Source of the DNA: Micrasema longulum
Lineage: Eukaryota; Arthropoda; Insecta; Trichoptera; Brachycentridae
Reading direction: 5' to 3'
Assembly: GCA_022494885.1 (NCBI GenBank)
Contig: JAGVSM010003818.1
Location: forward strand, 248,001 to 312,000
Length of the DNA: 64,000 nucleotides
Part shown: one piece after another, positions 11,122 through 20,057 of the stretch
Layout: every line of letters starts with the position of its first letter
Numbering within the stretch: position 1 is the first letter of the stretch
The notes under the pieces: model-generated
What the model was told of the DNA's origin: nothing
Database searches by the model: none
The model's input: the letters and a program-made list of their open reading frames with translations, nothing else
Translations under genes and position numbers: made by a program

Positions 11122-11136
11122 ATACGGATGCATGAT
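11122..11136. repeat. Target-site duplication, right (15 bp)
   Basis: atacggatgcatgat, identical to 10861-10875. Confidence 0.8.
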
Positions 11137-12724
11137 GTTCGGCTATTAAAGTGAAATAAATTTAAGGGACGGTCGAGAATAAGTAGGTAGAGAAAAAAAC
11201 AGTTTTCAGCGGTAGGACTTATTTTTATGTTTATTTATTTATTTAAATTTTATTAAGTTAGTTCAAAACATTTGAAGATCTTATTTTGATATATGTATAT
11301 AGGCAATAAAAGATATCAATGATAGCTGTCGAAAAATGCCGAACACTCTTCAAGTGGATCGGAAGGTCTATTGACGAATGACAACAGTCTGCCTTCTCCC
11401 GATGAGTTTTTTTGTGGTTTCCTCGTCTGTAGAGCAAATGCGTAAGAATTCATAAAACAGACCACAATCGAAGTATCCCACTTGATACTCACATATTATT
11501 ATAAACATATCAACTAAATAAAACATTTCTTTGAATTAAATTTTAAAGAATAATGTTTTTTGAAGTTAACAAATAAATTACCATTCCTTTGACATTGTAC
11601 ATTAAAACCAAGGTTAAAATGCAACTCCCGTATAAAAATAATAAATGATTAAAAACATCTTAAGAACTAATATAAGATTTCTTAAGAACATGTTTTTTCA
11701 AAATTATTTTAATGCTTTATATTTCTGAAGGTAACTTATTGTACAGTTTTAATCCCTTGTACAAGTTTTGAGACTCAGTTGTTCACCTCATTGATAATCT
11801 TATCTTGTTTTTATCTCTAGTTTTATATGTATAACACTCTTGGTTAAATTTTATTATATTTTACATTTTATTTTACTTATCCTCATAATTATTTTATGTA
11901 TAAAAAATGCTACATTATATTTTATTTGTTACTTTACTGTGACAAGCCAATTTCTAAGTGCATTATTTGTACATTAAAATATATATTTTGTTTGAGTATT
12001 AGGTTCATCGCCTTTTTAAAGCATTTGTATATTTTTTACTTCGCCTTCATTACACAAAAAAGAATAGTGCGGGTTCAAAGAGTTAAGTACCTACACCGAA
12101 TGTAAGGTTCATCATATTTGCCTTAACCCAATTGCGGCGGTGTGGGGCTAATCGAACATTGTCACGAATGAGACGGTGGAAATAAAAAGGGCATCTATGA
12201 ATAAAAAGGCAGTTGTAATAAAAACTAAAAACCGGCAACGTTGTAATCATTCCTCTGTCAACACGCACACTACTTGCATCCCTTCTCTTCCCCCTCCACA
12301 GCGACTAACCATCGTGTTCAGTAAAGCTATCAATTATATTACGAGCCTCTTTTTATTTAATTAAAGGCATTTTATGAAACTGAATTGAAAAAAATACACG
12401 TTTATTCACCTTTTCCTCGTATTTTAATGAGGAAATTTTCGTCACCGTCGCAATGTTAAATTATTCATGGACGGAATTTTCTAATAGTACAAAAATACTG
12501 CTTCTAATAATATAAAAGTATTGCTCTGGTTATACCTGCTAAATGAAGACAGTTATATGTTAGAAATTGGGAACCAAGTTAAGATGCTAGACTTTTGAGA
12601 TTACAAAAATTAATGCTTTCATGACACTATTGGGAGTACGTGGGGAGTACGTAATATGTATGTAGTTACTATGGAATTGAGGCATTTAAAGTTAAATCAG
12701 TTTCAGGTTGTAAACATACTTACA
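11137..12724. other. AT-rich intron, nothing recognised
   Basis: Short open frames at 11896-12364 have no homology. The stretch 12120-12310 is a little GC-richer but without identifiable coding content. Confidence 0.4.
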
Positions 12725-12996
12725 TATGTGCATCATCATTATATCCGCACTCAATAGGGCATAAAGCACTGCATTGGCAAAGCAAATGCAGCTTATTTTG
12801 ATTATTTGTTGCATGAAGAAAAGTTGATCAGTTGACGCTCCAGACATTAAAATATTCCAGCGTAAAATCGCTCATTTAACCAATACTTCATGTCGACTTG
12901 GCCAGGAATCAGATTCAGTAAATCTTTTCAGATTTATAAACAGGAAAGGACGGTAAGCGCATGCGCTAACCACTAGATTACGAGGCGGGCTAATTT
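12725..12996 (-). repeat. tRNA-derived SINE, family A, minus strand
   Basis: The body (actcaatagggcataaagca, then ctgcattggcaaagcaaatg, then gttgcatgaagaaaagttga) and the tRNA-like head (rc of gcgcatgcgctaaccactag at 12958-12977) occur in the inverted order of the copy at 489-752. The B box near 12903-12916 is degenerate. Confidence 0.7.
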
Positions 12997-13065
12997 CTGC
13001 TCGATTTCGATTTTCATGATTTTTACCTGAGGCCTATCGCTTTACAAATGTAGACAAGGAAACTG

Positions 13066-13130
13066 AATACATATCTATCATATCATATCTATCATATCTA
13101 TTTTATCATATCTATCTACATATCAATCAT
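13066..13130. repeat. (ATCT/ATCAT)n microsatellite
   Basis: Imperfect tandem repeats of tatctatcatatcata. Confidence 0.7.
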
Positions 13131-14073
13131 TGCAATATTTTTTGCTAGTAAATGAGCGTATGAATTAGAAGAAGGAAAACTGTGGAGAATGTAGTACTTA
13201 TTAATGATAATATTTTAAGAACAAATTAAAACTAATTAGCATTTTTTTAATTCACTCTCAAATTAATACTGCGTATTAGCGTTTGAAGAGAGGGAGTAGA
13301 GAAACGTCATTATTAATATTTTATGTCTAACATTTTTTAAGCTGTCTTTCTAACAGTAACGTCAGTTAGACAGCGACAAAAAATAATAAAAGCTCAAGTA
13401 ATTTCTAAATTATTATTTTTCCTTGACGTCACCCAGAAATTTCCTCTCTCTGTAATTATTATATTTGGATTAAAATAAATTGTCACTTGTCACAATCGAA
13501 AACTTTTTGCATAAAAATATTTAACGTCTTCGCTACATACTTACCTTTCAAAAAATAACAATATTCTCGATTGCTGTCACGCGAGATCTTCTATTTAGGC
13601 AACGAGTCGAAAAAAGGAACCTCAAAAAATGTGTCTTATTTGGTTATGTTAGTTATAAGATAACTTTTTACGTCGTTGTTAGACTTTGAAAGACAAGTAG
13701 CACAAATGTAGCGGGTAAAACGCAGTCTGGGTGAGATGAGGAAAATATAGCAGATTCACTCTCGCCAAGAACTTTCACTCCACAGAACCAGTACCCCGGG
13801 TATAGTGGGGAGTGCGAGACACGGTAAATTACAAACAGCATTTTGATTCATAACGTCTACTCTTTAGAAGCTTTTAATTAGATTCAGTCATAAATAAAAC
13901 ATTTAATTCAAGTGCGCGACTCTCAAGCGAAAATTAATTATATTGTGTTTGATGAAGCGCAAATATAAATAACAATTTAGTGTATTTGTATTAAACAACT
14001 GCTCTCTCGCATGTAAAATCGAATACGCAATCAATTCTATAACTCAACATACAATTCAAGGTTTATTTAAATC
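13131..14073. other. Intron, nothing recognised
   Basis: A GC-richer patch at 13720-13830 (around ccccgggtatagtggggag) holds no readable protein. Confidence 0.4.
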
Positions 14074-14165
14074 TCAGAGTAATTCACTAAATAAACACTT
14101 GCATAGAACAAAAGTGTTCCAATATGTTTTTTTTTTGGGTGATACCGTGTGTGTTGGATTTGTTT

Positions 14166-14201
14166 CGACGTTTCGGCTACCATTGCAAGAGCCATCTTCA
14201 G
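14166..14201 (-). ncRNA. Hammerhead-like ribozyme motif, family 1, in the Penelope-like element
   Basis: On the minus strand: core CUGAAGA, helix II GGCU/AGCC closed by about 11 nt, then GAAAC directly followed by GUC. All conserved core positions are present. Helix III is minimal, a 2-bp C-G/A-U without loop bases, which suggests activity only as a dimer if at all. Helix I (GUUU with AAAC plus a C-G pair) is imperfect with a two-base bulge. Confidence 0.65.
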
Positions 14202-14317
14202 GGTAAACTGAGTATTTTGTAGAAAAAAGTATGTGTTTAAGTACTAGTAATTTGTACCGTGTCACAGTGGGCAGTAGGCACATTTCTATTCATTTTTGTA
14301 GTATGTAGTGCCGGGAA

Positions 14318-14617
14318 TCATGTTGAGTTTAATTTCAGTCCGTCGTCTTTGTTTATGTTATTTGGGTGTCTGTGTGTTTCAATTGCCTCGTTTATTATTC
14401 GTGCATTGTAATTACTGGGTTTATGCAAAATTTTCGGTTCTAAAGCGAAAAAATGTCCGGTGTCTTTAAAGTGTTCCGCTATTGCAGATTTGTCAGGATG
14501 CGCAAGTTTACACGCTCTTTTGTGTTCGTCAATCCTTTTCTTTGCTGTGCGCGCCGTTTGTCCAATGTATACTTTATCACATCCTTGGCAACTAAATTTA
14601 TAAACAGCATCCGTTTC
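14318..14617 (-). pseudogene. Penelope-like GIY-YIG endonuclease domain, fragment
   Basis: Reading the minus strand from 14617 gives ETDAVYKFSCQGCDKVYIGQ, then TARTAKKRIDEHKRACKLAH, then PDKSAIAEHFKDTGHFF, about 100 residues in one frame to a TGA at 14318-14320. The VYKFSC-x-x-C-x-x-VYIGQT core, a basic R-I-x-E-H helix and the H-x-x-x-TGH segment are the GIY-YIG nuclease signature of Penelope-like retroelements. The nuclease nicks target DNA for reverse transcription. The TGA replaces what is probably a Trp codon (followed by FPALHTTKMNRN in frame). The RT domain is missing, so the copy cannot move by itself. Confidence 0.8.
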
Positions 14618-14669
14618 AAATTACTAGTACTTAAACACATACTTTTTTCTACAAAATACTCAGTATACC

Positions 14670-14692
14670 CTGCAATGGTGGCCGAAACGTCG
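14670..14692 (+). ncRNA. Broken hammerhead motif in the opposite arm
   Basis: The arm keeps CCCTG and GGCCGAAACGTCG but lacks 14 bases corresponding to GAAGATGGCTCTTG, which removes half the core and the 5' strand of helix II. It is predicted inactive. Confidence 0.6.
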
Positions 14693-14740
14693 GAACAAAT
14701 CCAACACACACGGTATCACCCAAAAAAGAAACATATTGGT

Positions 14741-15179
14741 AACAGTGACCGTGAAAACCTTCGCACCTCTTTAAAAGTGCTCCAAATTTTTTATTTGAAC
14801 TTCGGTTTTACAACAAACGTGTAACGGACAATTTTGCACGGCTCGACCTGAGTACCTACAACCCCTTGCATAGCTGTAAACTGTAACTAACTTCGCGGTT
14901 GATAATCAAATAGTGATTTTTGTTCGTATGGTCGATTCTATTAGCCAGTGGCGTATTATTACTCTAAGATTTAACTACTTTATTAGCATATACAGTTTAC
15001 TATCATGTGCATAGGGGCAGGCATGTTGCTTTGAGGCAATTTCTTTCTACCTACCAAAACCGTTCAATTTAAGAAAATCTGTCGTATATGAACTTATTGG
15101 AGGTATATTAAAATATTCTAATTATAAATTAAAACACGAATATTTTTATTAAAAAAAAAGAAGAAATAAACCAAATATC
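14741..15179. other. Intron, nothing recognised
   Basis: No homology seen. Confidence 0.4.
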
Positions 15180-15440
15180 TACACAACTATTGTTGAGGAG
15201 GGGTAAAAGTGGGATGGAAAGAAGGGGTAGATCCGAAAAACTTAAATTTCAGATAGTGGCATTCGAAAAAATAAAGAAGATCAGTAGGTAGATTATTCTT
15301 TAATCAAGCAGTTACTACTGTGAGAGAGAAGGAAAAAAATAGAGCGATGAATGGGTATTGAAAGGGTTTTCTCGTTACTAGAACGAAGAGATAGCCCATG
15401 CTTTGGTAGAGGTTGGAATTGTGCTGTTTACTAAAAGCTT
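15180..15440 (-). pseudogene. CR1/Jockey-like LINE 3' end, minus strand
   Basis: The reverse complement of 15290-15430 matches the plus-strand fragment at 38450-38620 (agcatgggctatctcttcgt is shared), which encodes a readable RT C-terminus. The outward portion 15186-15280 matches the presumed 3' UTR copy at 27730-27815. It is heavily decayed. Confidence 0.65.
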
Positions 15441-15489
15441 AATTCTATTATTTGTTGTTTTAGCAGTTACTTTGTGAAAAAACATTTTG

Positions 15490-15775
15490 AATTTATTGAA
15501 AATGAAACACTTTATAAAAAAAAAAAAAAAAATGTCATATTAGTTATTAATTTAAAAATACTTGAAAGCGCTTATTGGTGAAATAAAAAAGTGGAAATGT
15601 ACCATGTATTTTTTAATTAATAACTTAAATGTAAATATAAGTTATTACATCATTATATTTATATGTTTATATTTACACCTGATTATGAGTAAATTAAGAA
15701 TACCCGAAACTAGTATTGTTATAATATATTATACTCTTATGTGGTAAAAATGACAAAGTGTTTCGTTTTAAATAA
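15490..15775 (+). mobile_element. Diverged family-2 Penelope-like fragment with inverted ends
   Basis: The left end (attgaaaatgaaacactttataaa) and the right end (gacaaagtgtttcgttttaaat) are inverted relatives of the arms of the 10.9 kb insertion. The right half keeps the order tatttacacctgat, then cccgaaactagta, then tgtggtaaaa. The intervening 15520-15670 is AT-rich and unread. Confidence 0.6.
15679..15715 (+). ncRNA. Decayed hammerhead-like motif, family 2
   Basis: CUGAUUA replaces CUGANGA (the conserved G is lost), helix II no longer pairs well, but CCCGAAAC, UA and GUA remain. It is predicted inactive. Confidence 0.5.
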
Positions 15776-15949
15776 ACCGTAACTCTATAACCTAATACGA
15801 AAAGGTTGGTAAGTAAATTACATAATTTATTTATGGAGAAATAATAAATTAGGACATTTGAACGAAAATATGATACACAGAAAAAAAAACAAAAAAGTTT
15901 TTTTAGTTAAAAAAAATTAATTGAAGCACTTAATTTATGGTTATTCATT

Positions 15950-16070
15950 ATATTAAAAAAATCTAAGAGGGAACGCTTTATTTTTAGCCTCTTATTATTT
16001 ATTTAATTACCTATCGATTTCAGAGCTACACAAGCTCCCTTATCAAGGTATATATAAGAAACGTATTTAC
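15950..16070 (-). mobile_element. Possible third Penelope-like family fragment
   Basis: On the minus strand the segment runs atataccttgataagggagc, then ttgtgtagctctgaaat, then cgataggtaattaaataa. It parallels the family-2 arm (a ribozyme-like motif, then an AT-rich AATTAAATAA-type stretch, then a G/T-rich piece). There is no protein. Confidence 0.4.
16011..16047 (-). ncRNA. Possible hammerhead-like motif, family 3
   Basis: The minus strand shows CUUGAUAA (one extra base and one changed base relative to CUGAUGA), helix II GGGAGC with GCUCU, then GAAAU, CG and AUA. The closing helix III pair is U-A where the other families have C-G, a compensatory change. It is too degenerate to call confidently. 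Confidence 0.4.
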
Positions 16071-17929
16071 CTATGTTTGAGAAAATTCTTTTTTATAATT
16101 TTAACAGTGTCTAGATAAATCTAAAACATATGGAAGTAATAAATCAAGTAGTGATATTAAGTAGTATTTTGTGTTTATGGAAGTACGGAGTAAGAGGTTA
16201 TGGGGGTTGAAATTCGATAATTTGCACTTGCTCTCAAATAAGGCAGGAAAGACTGTTAATATAATCAAATAAAATTTCTGAGTACATAAATAATATCAAC
16301 AAACTCAAATAAATATTATGCTTTTCTGAAAGGATTACTATCCGTGCTTAAAACACTTGCATCCACATAAAGAACATGGCACGCGGTATCTTTAGACAAA
16401 TCAATCTAATATTTCTCGTAACAGTTTAAATGTCAATATTATATAACAATTTCAATACTAGGTACGTCATAGAAAATCTAATTCTCACAACGAGTTATCC
16501 GTTACGTTTGTTCATCATTTTAAAATATCCGCATTGCTCCGATCTCCCCGAAGCGGAACAAAATACCGGTTCTGATGGCGATCCACGATGGACCGGATTG
16601 GCATGCGGCAGCGGCAGTTGTGAATCTCCGCAAGTCGCATGTCTCGTATATGAAATCATAATTGCACGCTAATTTAGTCTTGGTAAAATGCGTTCACTTT
16701 TACTCCGTTAGCTCTTGAAATAAATACCCATTAACTTAGTTTATGTGCATTTGTGTAAAATGAACTATTCATAAAAGATATTCAGACTGCATCGAGACGA
16801 TCAAGAAATACGAATACTACGTTTGAAATTGTTTTCATGTATTGGTCTTTTAGCAAAATAAGCGAAAAACATTTTCGAATCGTACTCGTATCTACCCAAA
16901 AAAGTTAAAATTAATCGATACAAAAAGGAAAGTGATCATTGACTATAAAAAGGCTTAATGTGTCTTTTTTAGAGATGAAAGTAATCTTCATGATAGTTGC
17001 AACATCTTATTTTTATACGTACAAGAAACGTCTAATAATTATTAAACAGGAAAAATAAACAATAATGTAAGCTTTGTTTCTTTTTGGCTAAGAATTCGTA
17101 AAGTTTTTATATGGTTTTAATTTTATGATCAATCTTCTCAAACTTTCCTCACGGTTAACAATATTTCCCAGTCACTCTTTTTTGAGAAATTTCCCAAGGG
17201 CTAAACTATTTTAACTTCATCCCACTCTAAATTTTTCAATCGAAAATATGTCAAAAGAAACTTTGGTATTTTGAACCTAAAAATCTACCAACTACTCAGC
17301 GAATAATATTTTGCTTTAAGGTTCCTTAAGATTAATAAAGTAAAGCCTCTTGGGATATCAGCATGAATCAACCATTGAAAATGAAGTGTTTCTTGTTTGT
17401 ACGTAATTGATACAACTTAAATTCAAATAATACAAACAATCAAATATTTATTATGTTTATCTAGTAGAACATGATTTGCGATTTACTGTAATTATGTGCC
17501 TACGTGTAGATAAACACAATGCACTCGAGGGATTTAATACTAAGTTTATTGAACTATCATCTTTCAACGATAAAAGACTCAAAATGTTTTTAAAAAAATA
17601 AAATAAAAATAACTGCACATATAAATAGTGTAGTAAGAGATTTTTTTGAAATATTTATGTAGATTAATAAACGTAGTACTTTATATAAGTGATACAAATA
17701 TTATTTATATTCTTACGTATTACATTATTTTTTATTTGTTTTTTTAGTACATGTTATACTATATTAATTATGTTTATGTAACAAGTATTCTGTATTCTTG
17801 GTACATATATATACATTATATTTGTATAATAAAGATTATTAATTGCTTACATTTGATTAGCTAGGCATTTATAATTAAGTAGTTTAAGTTTTTTTTGTTA
17901 TTGTTATATTAGTATAGATCTACTTATAC
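16071..17929. other. Intron, nothing firmly recognised
   Basis: A GC-rich patch at 16520-16660 stands out and is discussed as a finding. The remainder is AT-rich without coding signal. Confidence 0.4.
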
Positions 17930-18006
17930 TTTAAAAGATAAAAAATCTCCATCTGAGAACAGACTGAGCCATGTTAGATGGAGACTATCCTAAACAGAGA
18001 GCACTC
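17930..18006 (+). repeat. Dispersed repeat E, copy 1
   Basis: The segment (aaaatctccatctgagaaca, then ccatgttagatggagac) matches the reverse complement of 23146-23232 over about 75 bp. Confidence 0.55.
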
Positions 18007-19877
18007 CGTTTTCATTTTCTATTCCCTAGTTCTATATAAATTCCCTGTTATCAAATATGTATACTTATATTATGCAGTGAAATTATAAAATGAATAAATG
18101 TACGAGTATTTTTCACCATGGCCCCGATTAGAGTTATCTTCGACTGTCTATAAAAAAAAGCTGATATTTGTTTACGGAAATGAGTATATTTGCATGTACA
18201 TTTAAAGTGCCTGCAGCGGTAACCTATAATTGAACATGTTGAGAAGAAAAATGTATGCACATTCTGCTTTTCATGGAGAAAACTTAATTTTACTTTGTAG
18301 ATAAAGTTAAAGATAAATGTTAACTTCCCATTAAAATCAGGGCCCATGTAGTCTTAAAGAAGCAATAAAATTCTGCACTCTATAACTCATTATACGCCAC
18401 ATTGCGCTCAGCCATAAAAAAAAAAATAACCGTAAAATAAATGACGTAAGAGACTACTCATTAGCCTTTTTTATTTCACAGATCAAAATATAAAAAATGA
18501 GTTCAATTTCATTAGAAAACTCATTTTCAAATTTTTGTCTCTTACAGCAGTTAAAAATTTTGTCGCCAATAGGCGGTTTCTAAGGTTCTGATGAAAGCAT
18601 TAAAAAAAAATAATTATCGTGGCAATCTGCTTTAATATTTTTGAAATTACTTACTGATATTTTAGTTTCCATTGATGAAACGGTTCCAACTAAATATTCT
18701 GGTAAAAGTAAAAATGATAATGTCGTGTAAAAGGTTTGCGTGATTCAACATAAAGGTTGCATGTTTGATTTCCCTCATGTTAGATCTGTTCTAAAGACAA
18801 ATATTCATTTTCTTCTTCAGCCACGTAGACCTACTTATTAGCTCAGTAAATAATTTATTTATTATGCTTAAGTGGTTCTTAAGGAAATAAAATTAAAATC
18901 ATTTTTGTATGCCGTCTTTACTTAAATTACAAAACTTGAATTGAGTTATGATTGTCTTTAAAAAATATCAATGTAGACTTGAGATTTGATTTTTATTTCA
19001 CAAATAATTTAAAAACTTTTTTTAGTTATTTTGTAAGCCCAAAATTTCACGCAACTGAAATATTTATTTATTAAGTTATTTTTCTCTTATATTGTTCTCA
19101 AATGAAATTAGTACAGATTACATTTATAAATAATATACGTGCAATTTGCATAGTACGCGTGCATCGTAAATTGCTTAACTTTTGCCTTTAGTTTGAACGC
19201 CATAAAATATGTTGCACTTAGAACAAATTGCGTACATAGAAAACACGCCCACAACTTGGGTCAAAGTACATAATATGTAATTTTATGATCACTAAATGTT
19301 TAATTATATCAATCACAATTTGTAATTTATTATGTGAATAATTTTCGTAGCCTTATATAAGATAATCGTTTTACTAAAACTTTCTTTTAAGAAATGTACA
19401 CATTGGTTTTACAACGCCAGCCTTTAACTCCCATCTCTTCTCCGGAGAATCACTATGGCTTATTCAGGTACTTTGTGCTGGTTATTTTGTAACTACGGTT
19501 TGTGCTAAAAGTTAAATGGCCAGCGGAGTTATTCTTGGTTATAAAATCTCTTCTCCTTCTCTTTAATTGAAATTTTCTGAAGTAAGTACTTCATTTATAT
19601 ATTCTTTAATTTTTACTTCCCTTTGTTAGAATGAACTATACCGAAGAAATATCTGACAGTTATAATTGTATATTTGGAGAGATATTTGGGAAGAAAGTAA
19701 TTTATTGCCAATCTGTACACAATCCACATTGACTGCGTTAAAATTTTGTGATTTTGTTATTATTTTTCTTTATCTCGCTGTTCAAATGTAGTGTATAGCT
19801 TTTATTGTTTAATAAGCATTCGCGTAGAGGATTTACTTATTCTGGTTGCGGTTCTTGACATTATAATAGCATATTGA
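18007..19877. other. Intron, nothing recognised
   Basis: AT-rich. The minus-strand open frame at 18051-18347 has no family resemblance. Confidence 0.4.
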
Positions 19878-20030
19878 ATCGGGTTGTGGTCCCGTGGCTA
19901 GTGATGCGGACTCACGGATCAAAAGTCTACCTCAACTTGATTGAGTGAGTTTTTTACAGCTTGTTGAAAATGGCCCCAAAAATCAAAATATTTGGGAAAA
20001 TAATAAGAACGCAATTGTTTCCTTTTCAAT
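19878..20030 (+). repeat. tRNA-derived SINE, family B, B box deleted
   Basis: It begins atcgggttgtggtcccgtgg and continues with the family body (cagcttgttgaaaatggccc, then aagaacgcaattgttt). About 15 bases covering the B box are missing after caaaagtc, so it could not be transcribed by Pol III. Confidence 0.75.
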
Positions 20031-20057
20031 TAAAACAAATTATAAATTTGTCTTCTT

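Larger units (their letters stand above)
14074..14740 (-). mobile_element. Penelope-like element: GIY-YIG endonuclease remnant between inverted terminal copies
   Basis: Two inverted arms of about 125 bp (14122-14253 and 14614-14736) flank a minus-strand remnant of the PLE C-terminus. The left arm extends outward to about 14074 with further terminal sequence (aagtgtttatttagtgaatt on the minus strand). The minus-strand arm bears an intact hammerhead-like core; the plus-strand arm has lost part of it. PLEs encode RT joined to a GIY-YIG nuclease and often insert with such inverted partial copies. Both arms share tactagtacttaaacacata and acacacacggtatcaccc. Confidence 0.8.

Noticed and set aside
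14453..14824. 123-codon plus-strand frame
   Set aside because: It lies antisense to the PLE GIY-YIG remnant and runs into the inverted arm; it is a by-product.
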